A stretch of DNA of 64,000 nucleotides from 9FT-COMBO-48-23 sp963754385 (GTDB lineage Bacteria; Chloroflexota; Dehalococcoidia; GIF9; UBA5629), in contig CAVWGE010000002.1 of the NCBI GenBank assembly GCA_963754385.1, positions 397,185 to 461,184 on the forward strand, given 5' to 3'. The translations under genes and the position numbers were made by a program. This document shows positions 56,884 to 64,000 of the stretch, one piece after another. Below the pieces are notes generated by a model, which worked only from the letters and a program-made list of their open reading frames with translations, searched no databases and had not been told where the DNA came from. Position 1 is the stretch's first letter, and each line of letters begins with the position of its first letter.

Positions 56884-57868
56884 AACACAAGACGTTGAGC
56901 GAAAGGTCTTAGCCATCCTTAACATCTTAGGAGGCTCTCAAGAAGCCGTTGGATCTAGAATTATTGCCAAGCGGTTGAAGGACCTGGGAATTGAGCTCAG
57001 CGAACGAGCGGTAAGGTATCATCTCAGACTGATGGACGAAAGAGGACTCACACGACTTGCCGGTAGAATAGACGGTAGATTAATTACAGAGCTTGGGCAA
57101 GCTGAGCTAAAAAAGGCTATGGTTACCCGCAAAGTGGGCCTCGCTTTATCAAGGATTGAGATTCTTGCCTTTCGCACTAATTTTAATTGGGATAAACGCA
57201 CTGGTCCCATACCAGCCAACGTCTCCTTTTTCCGCAAGGAGGATTTCAATAAGGCGTTGAGAGCGATGAAGCCTATTTTCCATGCGGGGCTTTGCGCTAG
57301 CGACCTGGTAGCGATAGCCAGCGAGGGAAAAACTATCGGCAACCTGATAGTTCCCGAAGGAAAAATGGCTTTGGCCACGGTTTGCAGTGTTGTAGTTAAT
57401 GGCACGTTACTGAAAGCTGGCGTGCCAACTGACTCAAAATTCGGTGGTATTTTGCAGATACGAAATCGTATTCCCCTCCGTTTTGTCGAGCTCATTCATT
57501 ACGCTGGTAGTTCCCTTGACCCTGCAGAAATATTTATCAGGGCCAATATGACATCTGTTACCAAGGCGGCCGAAGATGGTAATGGTGAGATACTGGCCAA
57601 CTACCGCGAGATACCTGCTATCTGCCAACCCATAGCTAAGGAAGTAGCGGCAAAACTAAATGATGCCGGACTTGGAGGTATTTTCTTAATGGGAAATGTA
57701 AGTGAGCCAGTTTGTGAAATACCTATAGAACTTAATCGTATTGGCGTTGTTTTAATTGGCGGTTTGAATCCGGTGGCAGCTGCTGCAGAGGCTGGAATAA
57801 TCAGTGAAAGCCATGCTATGAGTATTCTCGTTGACTATCAGACTCTAGTGAAAGTGTCGGAGGTTTAA
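56873..57868 (+). CDS. nrpR: NrpR-type transcriptional repressor
   Basis: A 331-residue protein. Residues 1-75 form a winged helix (EAVGSRIIAKRLKDLGIELS, ERAVRYHLRLMDERGLTRLA); the rest is one NrpR regulatory domain (VGLALSRIEILAFRT, IASEGKTIGNLIVPEGKMAL, NRIPLRFVELIHYAGSSLDP, IFLMGNVSEPVCEIP). NrpR of methanogens represses nitrogen-assimilation genes and is released by 2-oxoglutarate; archaeal forms often have two such domains, here there is one. CTGGAGGTTTCA precedes ATG 56873. hisF overlaps its stop by one base and a glutamate synthase follows, so the operon links nitrogen sensing to glutamine- and glutamate-using enzymes. Confidence 0.9.
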   Translation: MGFETQDVERKVLAILNILGGSQEAVGSRIIAKRLKDLGIELSERAVRYHLRLMDERGLTRLAGRIDGRLITELGQAELKKAMVTRKVGLALSRIEILAFRTNFNWDKRTGPIPANVSFFRKEDFNKALRAMKPIFHAGLCASDLVAIASEGKTIGNLIVPEGKMALATVCSVVVNGTLLKAGVPTDSKFGGILQIRNRIPLRFVELIHYAGSSLDPAEIFIRANMTSVTKAAEDGNGEILANYREIPAICQPIAKEVAAKLNDAGLGGIFLMGNVSEPVCEIPIELNRIGVVLIGGLNPVAAAAEAGIISESHAMSILVDYQTLVKVSEV

Positions 57869-58644
57869 TGATGAAAGAAGTAAAAATCATACCATGTCTG
57901 GATGTAAAAGATGGCAGGGTGGTCAAGGGGATAAAGTTCGTCAACCTTAGAGATGCCCGCGACCCGGTAGAAGCCGCCGAAGCCTACTGCCGGGAAGGCG
58001 CGGATGAGCTGGTTTTCCTCGATATCATGGCCAGCGCCGAGGACAGGGGAACGAGACTGGAATGGGTCAAGAGAGTAGCCGATAAAGTCACCATACCCTT
58101 CGCTGTAGGCGGCGGCATCAGAAACACCAAAGACATGAAAGATTTGTTCAACCTCGGTGTCAGCAAAGTCTCCATCAATACCGCTGCCGTCAGGAATCCC
58201 GACCTGATAAAGGAAGCTTCCGAAAAGTTCGGCAAGCAAAGGCTTGTTGTTGCCATCGACGGCATCAAGAACCCGCCGAATAGCAATCGCCCCAGATTGG
58301 AGGTAGTGGTTAAGAGCGGCATGGAGTCAACAGGACTGGACATCGTCGAGTGGGCAAAGAAGGTAGAAAAGCTGGGTGCCGGGGAGATTTTGCTTACCAG
58401 CAAGGATGCCGACGGCACCAAAGAAGGATACGATTTGGAGATGACCAAAGCCGTTGCTGAAGCCGTAAAGATACCGGTAACAGCTTCAGGCGGTGCCGGC
58501 AAATTAGAGCACCTTTATCAAGCCGTAGCCATCGCCAAGGCTTCAGCAGTACTGGCCGCATCCATATTTCACTTCGGAGAGATAACCATACCCGAAGCCA
58601 AGAAATACCTGAAGGAAAAGGGCATACCGGTAAAAACAAATTAA
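57868..58644 (+). CDS. hisF: Imidazole glycerol phosphate synthase, cyclase subunit
   Basis: A 258-residue HisF. The start ATG 57868 overlaps the nrpR stop; the adjacent ATG 57871 is also possible. Catalytic D12 (IIPCLDVKDGRVVKG) and the second aspartate in LVVAIDGIKN are both present, and the phosphate loops GGGIRNTKDM and ASGGAGKLEHL are intact. It uses ammonia from HisH to make imidazole glycerol phosphate and AICAR. hisH is not in the window. Its position behind nrpR suggests nitrogen control of a glutamine-consuming step of histidine synthesis. Confidence 0.94.
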   Translation: MMKEVKIIPCLDVKDGRVVKGIKFVNLRDARDPVEAAEAYCREGADELVFLDIMASAEDRGTRLEWVKRVADKVTIPFAVGGGIRNTKDMKDLFNLGVSKVSINTAAVRNPDLIKEASEKFGKQRLVVAIDGIKNPPNSNRPRLEVVVKSGMESTGLDIVEWAKKVEKLGAGEILLTSKDADGTKEGYDLEMTKAVAEAVKIPVTASGGAGKLEHLYQAVAIAKASAVLAASIFHFGEITIPEAKKYLKEKGIPVKTN

Positions 58645-58686
58645 ACATCAAAAACAAAAAATTAAAAATCAGAGGAGTAAGGAAAA

Positions 58687-60279
58687 ATGAATTTACAACG
58701 ACCGAACTCAGACGAAGCCACCAAGACTGCCAACCGCTCCAGAAGCGTATCCCCCAGCAGCGGTATCTGCTCCCGCTGCCTTGACGGCTGCACTGGGAAC
58801 TGTGAGGTCTTCAAAGCCACCTTCCGCGGCCGGGAATTAATCTATCCCGGTCCCTTTGGCGAAATCACCGCCGGTGCTGACAAGGACTATCCCGTCGATT
58901 ACTCACATCTTAACATTCAAGGCTATGCCTTAGGTGCCAGTGGAATGCCTGAAGGTGTTGTCGGCGACCCGGATACCGCCCTTTTCCCGGGGGTAAACAC
59001 AGAGACCGAGTACGGCTGGGACATGAAGGTGAAGATGAAAGTCCCTATCTTTACCGGCGCGCTGGGCTCTACCGAGATAGCAAGGAGGAACTGGGAACAT
59101 TTTGCGGTTGGCGCTGCCATCAGCGGTGTTACCCTGGTCTGCGGCGAGAACGTGTGCGGCATTGACCCGCGCCTGGAACGTGACGCCAAAGGCAAAGTTA
59201 CTTCAGCACCCGATATGGACCGCCGAATCGAGGTGTACAAGCGTTATCACCAGGGATATGGCGAAATTCTGGTGCAGATGAATGTTGAGGATACGAGATT
59301 GGGTGTTGCTGAATATATCATTAAAAAGCACGGCATAGAGACCATTGAACTGAAATGGGGGCAGGGCGCCAAATGCATCGGCGGGGAGATTAAGGTCAAC
59401 ACCCTGGAGCGAGCTTTTGAGCTACAGAAACGCGGATATATCATCACACCCGACCCTTCAGAGCCCATCAATCAGGCTGCTTTTAAGGAAGGCGCTCTTA
59501 AGGAATTTGAAAGGCACAGCCGCCTCGGTTTTATCGATGAGAAAGGTTTTTACGCCGAAGTCAAGCGCCTGAGAGAACTGGGTTTCAAACGCATCACCTT
59601 GAAAACAGGTGCCTACAGTCTGCGTGAGCTGGCGATGGCTATCAAGTGGGGCTCGAAAGCCAAAATCAACCTGCTCACCATAGACGGTGCCTCCGGCGGC
59701 ACGGGCATGAGCCCGTGGCGGATGATGGAAGAGTGGGGCATTCCCAGCCTGTATCTCCATGCGGCAGCTTATGAGTTCGCCAAGATGCTGGCTGATAAAG
59801 GCCAGCGACCGCCTGACATGGCCTTCGCCGGCGGCTTCAGCAGCGAAGATGGCGTACTCAAGGCAATCGCCCTGGGTGCACCTTTCTCCAAAGCGGTATG
59901 CATGGGCCGAGCTTTGATGATTCCGGGAATGGTCGGCAAAAATATCGCCGAGTGGCTCAGGGATGGCAAGCTGCCCAACACCGTCAGCCAGTTCGGCTCG
60001 ACTCCGGAGGAGATTTTTGTCTGTTATGAACAGGTAAAGAACATAGTAGGCGCCAACGAGATGAAGAACATCCCCCTGGGTGCTGTGGGAATCTACAGCT
60101 ACGCTGATAAAATCAAGGTAGGCTTACAGCAGTTGATGGCTGGCGCCAGATGTTTCAGTGTGCCCACCATCACCCGCAGCGAGCTGATGTCCTTGACTGA
60201 AGAGTGCGCCAAGGTCACCGGCATACCCTATCTTATGGAGGCTTACAGGAAAGAGGCGCTGAAGATTCTTGCCAGCTAA
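58687..60279 (+). CDS. Glutamate synthase, FMN-binding domain type
   Basis: A 530-residue single-domain glutamate synthase of the archaeal/anaerobe type. An N-terminal cysteine cluster (ICSRCLDGCTGNCEVF) precedes the FMN barrel: TGALGSTEIARRNWEHFAVG, ELKWGQGAKCIGGEIKVNTL, LLTIDGASGGTGMSPWRMME, DMAFAGGFSSEDGVLKAIAL and AVCMGRALMIPGMVGKNIAE. The glutaminase and GXGXG domains of full GltB are absent and would be separate polypeptides. It reduces 2-oxoglutarate with ammonia to glutamate, probably with ferredoxin. GAGGAGTAAGG precedes ATG 58687. A strong terminator follows. Confidence 0.9.
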   Translation: MNLQRPNSDEATKTANRSRSVSPSSGICSRCLDGCTGNCEVFKATFRGRELIYPGPFGEITAGADKDYPVDYSHLNIQGYALGASGMPEGVVGDPDTALFPGVNTETEYGWDMKVKMKVPIFTGALGSTEIARRNWEHFAVGAAISGVTLVCGENVCGIDPRLERDAKGKVTSAPDMDRRIEVYKRYHQGYGEILVQMNVEDTRLGVAEYIIKKHGIETIELKWGQGAKCIGGEIKVNTLERAFELQKRGYIITPDPSEPINQAAFKEGALKEFERHSRLGFIDEKGFYAEVKRLRELGFKRITLKTGAYSLRELAMAIKWGSKAKINLLTIDGASGGTGMSPWRMMEEWGIPSLYLHAAAYEFAKMLADKGQRPPDMAFAGGFSSEDGVLKAIALGAPFSKAVCMGRALMIPGMVGKNIAEWLRDGKLPNTVSQFGSTPEEIFVCYEQVKNIVGANEMKNIPLGAVGIYSYADKIKVGLQQLMAGARCFSVPTITRSELMSLTEECAKVTGIPYLMEAYRKEALKILAS

Positions 60280-60298
60280 ATGCCAATTCGGTCAAATG

Positions 60299-60328
60299 AA
60301 CAGGCTCCGATTTTTGCCGGAGCCTGTT
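60299..60328 (+). terminator. Terminator of nrpR-hisF-glutamate synthase operon
   Basis: AACAGGCTCCG (60299-60309) and CGGAGCCTGTT (60318-60328) form an 11-bp perfect stem with an 8-nt loop containing TTTTT. A short TTTG follows. It begins 19 bp after the stop codon. Confidence 0.8.
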
Positions 60329-60339
60329 TGCTTAGTAAC

Positions 60340-60465
60340 TGCTTCCGCTGAGATCGCCACGGGGCTATGCCCCTCGCGATGACGTAAAGGAACTGTCATT
60401 GCCAGCCGTCTCTTTTCTGTCATTACGAGCCCTTCCGCTGAAGGGCGTGGCAATCCCAGAAAATT
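60340..60465. repeat. Intergenic GATCGCCACG/GGCAATCCC repeat
   Basis: GAGATCGCCACGGGGCTATGCC with CTCGCGATGACG, and GTCATTACGAGC with GAAGGGCGTGGCAATCCC, are degenerate members of the TCATTGCGAG...GGCAATCT family found again at 63444-63940. Between 60466 and 60716 I see only a 61-codon reverse frame that I do not accept as a gene. Confidence 0.6.
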
Positions 60466-60716
60466 AAAGAGGCTCCGTTTACCTTTTCTACCTGAACTCG
60501 ACAGTTTATGCCATTAGCAGCTGTTGAATTTAATAACCCGGTCGTAAAGGAGTTCAGTATAGGCCGGACCAACCCTGGTAGCCGGCTCTAAATAGGCACG
60601 AATCGCCACAAAGGCGGGCTCATAATGAAAGGAATTGGAATTTAGAAACCCACAGGTTGGATAAATCAGCAGTAAAAGTCTGGGGCATAGCATTAACAAG
60701 GCCGCGCAGCGAAAAA

Positions 60717-60866
60717 AGCCTGTCTTGTTACCTCTAAAGCGTTGAACTCTATTTCAAATCGCGCTCTGTGTGTAAATCGTCAGGGGGAAATGGGCACATT
60801 TGGGCTGGCGGCACATAGTATATCAAGGTATTGCATTTCCCGTTAACCGCAGGTACAATCGTAGGA
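60717..60866. repeat. Composite intergenic repeat with promoter, copy 2
   Basis: GCCTGTCTTGTTACCTCTAA (60717) is followed at 60747-60866 by the unit shared with 56499-56617 (about 120 bp, clearly alike by eye). TTGCAT (60831-60836), 17-bp spacer and TACAAT (60854-60859) form a promoter inside the repeat. Its start, near 60866, would drive the second degV gene. Confidence 0.78.
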
Positions 60867-60898
60867 CTTTTACTACGGGATGAATTTGGAGGTGAGTT

Positions 60899-61735
60899 TT
60901 GGCAATAAAGATCGTCACTGATAGCGGCTCGGATATCCCACTTGAGGTGGCTAAAAAGCTGGGTATCACCATTGTGCCTGTATATATCTATTTCGGTGAT
61001 AAGGCTTACAAAGACGGAGTGGACATAGGGCCGGATGAGCTGTACAAGAGGCTGGTGGAAGGCCCGATTTATCCCACCACCACACAGCCCATGCCCGCCG
61101 ACTTCTCCAAGACCTATGGCGAGCTTTCCAAAGATGCTGAGGCTATTGTGTCCATACACCTGCCGACCAAGGTGAGCGGCACCTACAATGCGGCGCTACA
61201 GGGCGTCGAAGCAGCAAAGCCCAAGTGCGAAGTCCACGTGATGGACAGTTATTCGGTATCGGTGGGGCTGGGGATAGTAGCCATGGCTGCAGCTCGGGTG
61301 GCCAAGGCAGGCGGCAATCTGGCAGAAGTTTTGAAGGAGACAAAGAAAGCCATCAGTCAGACTCAAATCCGCGCCCTGCTGGATACCTTGCAGTATCTGC
61401 TCAAAGGCGGCCGCATTACTAAAACCAAGGCATTAGTAGGCACGCTGCTGAACGTGAAGCCCATACTGACAATGCGCGAGGGTGAAATGGTTCAGGCAGG
61501 TATGGCTCGCTCTTATGCCAAGGGCATAGAGCAGTTATTTGAGTTCGTAAAAAGTCATCCCAATCTGCAAGAGGTAGCCATATCCCACACCACGGTGCCC
61601 AAAGAGGCCGCGGCGCTCAAGAAACGCATCGCCTCCATCATCGACGAAGAGCGAATTCTAATGTCCAGGGTAGGTGCCGGATTGGGTGTGCATGGCGGAC
61701 CAGGCACTCTGCTGGTGGCCACCAGGAGCGGCTAG
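60899..61735 (+). CDS. DegV family fatty-acid-binding protein, second copy
   Basis: A 278-residue DegV. TTG 60899 is the start: GGAGGTGAG lies 3-9 bp upstream and the family begins exactly at AIKIVTDSGSDIPLE. TTTQPMPADFSKTYGELSK, VSIHLPTKVSGTYNAALQG and TLQYLLKGGRITKTKALVGT are the ligand-site blocks. Fatty-acid binding is known for the family; a partner kinase is not seen. It is transcribed from a promoter within a dispersed repeat, unlike the first copy at 19139. Confidence 0.92.
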   Translation: MAIKIVTDSGSDIPLEVAKKLGITIVPVYIYFGDKAYKDGVDIGPDELYKRLVEGPIYPTTTQPMPADFSKTYGELSKDAEAIVSIHLPTKVSGTYNAALQGVEAAKPKCEVHVMDSYSVSVGLGIVAMAAARVAKAGGNLAEVLKETKKAISQTQIRALLDTLQYLLKGGRITKTKALVGTLLNVKPILTMREGEMVQAGMARSYAKGIEQLFEFVKSHPNLQEVAISHTTVPKEAAALKKRIASIIDEERILMSRVGAGLGVHGGPGTLLVATRSG

Positions 61736-61795
61736 TCCTCCGCACCTTTGCCGGGGCCAAAAGGGAATAGAAGGCTTCTAAGCCGCATAGCCATA

Positions 61796-62539
61796 TCAAA
61801 ACACCACTTCGCAATCAATGCCTTGTCTTTTAAAGGCAGCGGCAAGCTCACCACTCTTTCGGGAAAAGAAATCGTCGGCCATGGCACCCTCTAACTTACA
61901 CTTCCTGTAAACCCAATCGCTATAATGATAGTTCATTCTGTCGATCAGTATGGAGTCCACCTTGCCCCCGAGCGTAGAAATAAGTTGCTCAGCATTAGGC
62001 AGCATTGGCGCAATCATGGCAAAAGTCCTGATGCCGGCGAGATGTAGCTCATTCAGGGCTTTGATTCTTTCTTTAATTGACGGCGCATTCGGTTCAAATA
62101 GCCGTCTTATGCTTTCGTCCCCCGTGGTAACCGTGAATCCAACTTCAACATTCTTGGCCTGTCTAAGCAACTCTATATCACGTAACACAAGCGCAGATTT
62201 AGTCTGGATGGTGATTGGCCAGTCATGTTGAACTAATACTTCCAGGCACTTTTTTGTCAGTTCATATCTCGCCTCTATCGGTTGATACGGATCGCATACC
62301 CCGCTTATCCATACCCTACCCGGTGTCTTTCTATCTATCTCTTTCCGTAATAATTCCGGCGCATTAATCTTAACGTCAACAAATTCACCCCACGGTTCGG
62401 TATGCCCCGTCGTTCTCTTCATAAAGCGAGCATAGCAATAAGTACAACCGTGCTGACAACCAACGTAGGGATTAATGGTATAATCAAAAACTCTGGATTT
62501 AGATAAAATGCTTTTTGCGTAAATTTGTCTAACAATCAT
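61796..62539 (-). CDS. SPL-family radical SAM protein
   Basis: A 247-residue radical SAM protein. C28-QHG-C32-TY-C35 is the SAM-cluster motif; NPYVGCQHGCTYCYARFMKR, GRVWISGVCDPYQPIEARYE and VGFTVTTGDESIRRLFEPNA match the spore photoproduct lyase-like (Rv2578c) group. Such proteins are shorter than true SplB and their substrate is unknown. MNYHYSDWVYRKCK marks the C-terminal region. ATG 62539 has no ribosome-binding site; TATAAT lies about 23 bp upstream on the same strand, so the leader is short. Confidence 0.88.
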   Translation of the reverse strand: MIVRQIYAKSILSKSRVFDYTINPYVGCQHGCTYCYARFMKRTTGHTEPWGEFVDVKINAPELLRKEIDRKTPGRVWISGVCDPYQPIEARYELTKKCLEVLVQHDWPITIQTKSALVLRDIELLRQAKNVEVGFTVTTGDESIRRLFEPNAPSIKERIKALNELHLAGIRTFAMIAPMLPNAEQLISTLGGKVDSILIDRMNYHYSDWVYRKCKLEGAMADDFFSRKSGELAAAFKRQGIDCEVVF

Positions 62540-62658
62540 GGATATGACAACTCTTAATTATAAACATCGACGCCAAGCCTTAATAATTATAATCGAAAAC
62601 CGTCCAACTATACCTATACACCGTAGCTGGATGGCACTCTATTGAACATGGTGCCCTG

Positions 62659-62687
62659 TTGAAAGCCTGCTGTCGCTTATCTATAAT
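62659..62687 (+). promoter_or_regulatory. Promoter of tlyA
   Basis: TTGAAA (62659-62664), 17-bp spacer, perfect TATAAT (62682-62687). The expected start point, 7 bp on, is the first base of GTG 62694. No Shine-Dalgarno sequence can exist, so the mRNA should be leaderless. Confidence 0.75.
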
Positions 62688-62693
62688 CAGCCT

Positions 62694-63428
62694 GTGCCAA
62701 AACAGCGACTGGACAATCTGCTGGTGAGCAGAGAACTGGCTGAAAACAAGAAAATGGCCCAGGCTCTGATTATGGCCGGCAAGGTAACCGTATCCGGCAA
62801 GGTAATCACCAAGCCGGGCACTCCGGTGGATGAAGACGCCGAACTCGAGCTGGCCGAAAAACTGCCGTATGTCAGCCGTGGCGGCATCAAGCTGGCTCAT
62901 GCCCTGGATGAGTTCAAGCTCAATGTCGCTTCCCTGACGGCTATGGATGTCGGCGCCTCTACCGGCGGCTTCACCGACTGCCTCTTGCAGCATGGTGCCA
63001 GGCGTGTCTACGCCATAGACGTCGGCTACGGTCAGCTCGACTATAAGTTGAGGCAGGACCCCAGAGTAGTTGTCATGGAAAGGATAAATGCCCACTATCC
63101 CTTCTCCCTGCCGGGAAAGGTGAACATAGCCACCATAGACTTGTCCTTCATCTCCGTGACCAAGGTAATGCCCAACGTTATAGAACACCTTATGGAACCT
63201 GGTTACATAATCGTGCTATTCAAGCCGCAGTTCGAGGCAAAAAGAAAAGAGGTGCCTAAAGGCGGCGTAATCAAAGACCCACAGGTTCACGCCCGGGTTC
63301 TCGGTCGCTTCATCGTCTGGGCAACCGGGCATGACTTAAGACTGCGCGGGCTGGTTGCCTCGCCTATACTTGGTGCCGAGGGCAATAAGGAGTTTATCGT
63401 ATTTCTGACGCCCAGGCAAATTGAATGA
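62694..63428 (+). CDS. tlyA: TlyA-family rRNA methyltransferase (S4 + FtsJ-like)
   Basis: A 244-residue protein. An S4 RNA-binding domain (residues 3-60, RLDNLLVSRELAENKKMAQA) precedes a FtsJ-like methyltransferase: YVSRGGIKLAHALDEF, MDVGASTGGFTDCLL (84-98), VYAIDVGYGQLDYKLRQDPR and IDLSFISVTKVMPNV. TlyA 2'-O-methylates 16S and/or 23S rRNA and affects capreomycin sensitivity; a few homologues were called hemolysins. The GTG start coincides with the predicted transcription start. Upstream, 62540-62640 contains no gene. Confidence 0.92.
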   Translation: MPKQRLDNLLVSRELAENKKMAQALIMAGKVTVSGKVITKPGTPVDEDAELELAEKLPYVSRGGIKLAHALDEFKLNVASLTAMDVGASTGGFTDCLLQHGARRVYAIDVGYGQLDYKLRQDPRVVVMERINAHYPFSLPGKVNIATIDLSFISVTKVMPNVIEHLMEPGYIIVLFKPQFEAKRKEVPKGGVIKDPQVHARVLGRFIVWATGHDLRLRGLVASPILGAEGNKEFIVFLTPRQIE

Positions 63429-63457
63429 CATGTATTCACGTGTTGTCATTGCGAGAG

Positions 63458-63824
63458 TCATTGCGAGGAGCGACAGCGACGTGGCAATCTATGACAGAGG
63501 CGGATATGCATAAGCAATACTATGTCTACATAATGACGAATAAGAGCAATAAAGTATCTATACACGGGTGTTACCAACGACCTAAAAAAGAGGATTTATG
63601 AGCATAAGGAGAAACTAGTGGAAGGTTTCACCAAACGATACAACTTAACTAAATTTGTGTACTTCGAGACTTGCGATGACATACAAAGTGCGATTTGCCA
63701 GGGAGAAACAAATCAAGGATGGTTCAAGACAGAAGAAAATTGACTTGATTAATAGTGTCAACAATAAGTGGCGGGATCTGTACGATGAACTCTAAGAGAT
63801 TGCCACGCTTCGCTCGCAATGACA
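63458..63824. mobile_element. GIY-YIG gene enclosed by inverted repeats
   Basis: The left repeat (63458-63490) reads TCATTGCGAGGAGCGAC then GTGGCAATCT. The right repeat (63797-63824) reads AGATTGCCACGC then TTCGCTCGCAATGACA, the inverse of the left with internal differences. The GIY-YIG frame starts 16 bp inside the left repeat and its stop lies 1 bp before the right repeat. This compact layout looks like a small non-autonomous or homing-type element. Confidence 0.55.
63506..63795 (+). pseudogene. Frameshifted GIY-YIG endonuclease
   Basis: ATG 63506 begins MHKQYYVYIMTNKSNKV, the first strand of single-domain GIY-YIG nucleases, but an extra T near 63555 shifts the frame before the YTG block. 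In the +1 frame TRVLPTT-like sequence is replaced by YTGVTNDLKKRIYEHKEKLV followed by FTKRYNLTKFVYFETCDD. A second shift near 63700 is needed to read REKQIK, and a further change gives KKIDLINSVNNKWRDLYDEL and TAA 63793. With at least two shifts it is not expected to be functional. The catalytic tyrosine, arginine and glutamate positions survive in pieces. Confidence 0.75.
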
Positions 63825-63937
63825 TTCACCACATGTCATCGCGAGGAGTCCCGATTGTATCGGGACGACATGGCGATCTCATCCAAAGGCAAACGTGGTT
63901 GCCAGGCAGAGATTGCCACGCTTCGCTCGCAATGACA
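63797..63937. repeat. TCGCTCGCAATGACA repeats and hairpin
   Basis: The same 28-bp sequence, from AGATTGCCACGC to CGCTCGCAATGACA, occurs at 63797-63824 and 63910-63937 as an exact direct repeat. Between them lie GTCATCGCGAGGAGTC, a CCCGAT-TGT-ATCGGG hairpin (about 63851-63865) and GGCGATCTCATCC, a more diverged inverted member. The tail of the window after 63937 holds GGAGGG and two overlapping starts (ATG 63957, nine codons; ATG 63983, MKRDFT to the edge), too short to identify. Confidence 0.75.
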
Positions 63938-64000
63938 GGAGGGAAAAGAGCTCACCATGATAGAGGAAGCCAACCAGCACCCATGAAAAGAGATTTCACC

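Noticed and set aside
60514..60699. Reverse-strand frame of 61 codons
   Set aside because: No ribosome-binding site and leucine-rich start; the C-terminal half looks protein-like but I cannot match it to any gene end, so it is left as unproven.
1..64000. tRNA or rRNA genes
   Set aside because: No cloverleaf-like segment with a GTTCRANNC T-arm and matching acceptor stem was seen on either strand by eye; a covariance search was not possible.

Overview
The window looks like a chromosomal contig of an anaerobic, Dehalococcoidia-like member of the Chloroflexota. This is inferred from gene content, not from a marker phylogeny: archaeal-type FBP aldolase/phosphatase, methylmalonyl-CoA mutase with a corrinoid adenosyltransferase, paired acyl-CoA dehydrogenases with a carboxyltransferase, an NrpR-type nitrogen repressor beside hisF and a single-domain glutamate synthase, two DegV proteins, several tiny zinc-ribbon proteins, and many short intergenic repeats. 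Several genes have a good -35/-10 pair placed almost on the start codon and no Shine-Dalgarno sequence, which suggests leaderless transcripts.

Layout. 1-366: start of a metallo-beta-lactamase-fold gene cut by the window edge. 542-17430: a defence-type island with a RadC-HhH/type IIG restriction-modification pair, an AAA ATPase plus PIN-like nuclease pair, a DUF429 protein, an NAD-synthetase-like protein, a three-gene cassette of unknown function built on a large membrane protein, a DUF262-HNH-AlbA_2 fusion, and a second type IIG-like enzyme. Related palindromic motifs lie outside both ends of the island. 17705-21465: small proteins (ACT, DegV, SRPBCC, zinc ribbons). 21700-22276: non-coding, AAGCTT-rich low-complexity DNA with a 49-bp tandem repeat. 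22301-28897: an integrated element with an HTH regulator, an array of ATTTGTGC half-sites, an AbrB-like protein, a D5-type primase-helicase, a tyrosine recombinase and a large serine recombinase. The serine recombinase gene runs into the 3' end of dnaN.

28872-46849 is mostly core metabolism: dnaN; moaC-moaA-rdgB; FBP aldolase/phosphatase; methylmalonyl-CoA mutase; cobO; rplU-rpmA-rpmE-DUF1385; hisI-hisA; two acyl-CoA dehydrogenases and a carboxyltransferase; a methyltransferase; a UbiA prenyltransferase; a B12-binding radical SAM protein. cobO can supply adenosylcobalamin to the mutase, and the carboxyltransferase can act on propionyl- or methylmalonyl-CoA, so these genes form a coherent acyl/propionyl-CoA module.

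46736-51046 is the most unusual stretch. The last 38 codons of the radical SAM gene plus about 70 bp of downstream DNA occur three times. The copies flank a single unknown gene and then a three-gene ABC exporter on the opposite strand, as if foreign cassettes had been inserted repeatedly at the gene's 3' end. 51205-56305 holds a CMD-family protein, a second ABC exporter, cysteine-rich proteins and two DUF5679 genes, each with its own terminator. 56668-60328 is a probable nitrogen-regulated operon (nrpR-hisF-gltB-like) with GGTTACCGT candidate operators. 60717-64000 holds a second DegV gene under a promoter carried on a repeated unit, an SPL-like radical SAM protein, tlyA, and a frameshifted GIY-YIG gene enclosed by inverted repeats.
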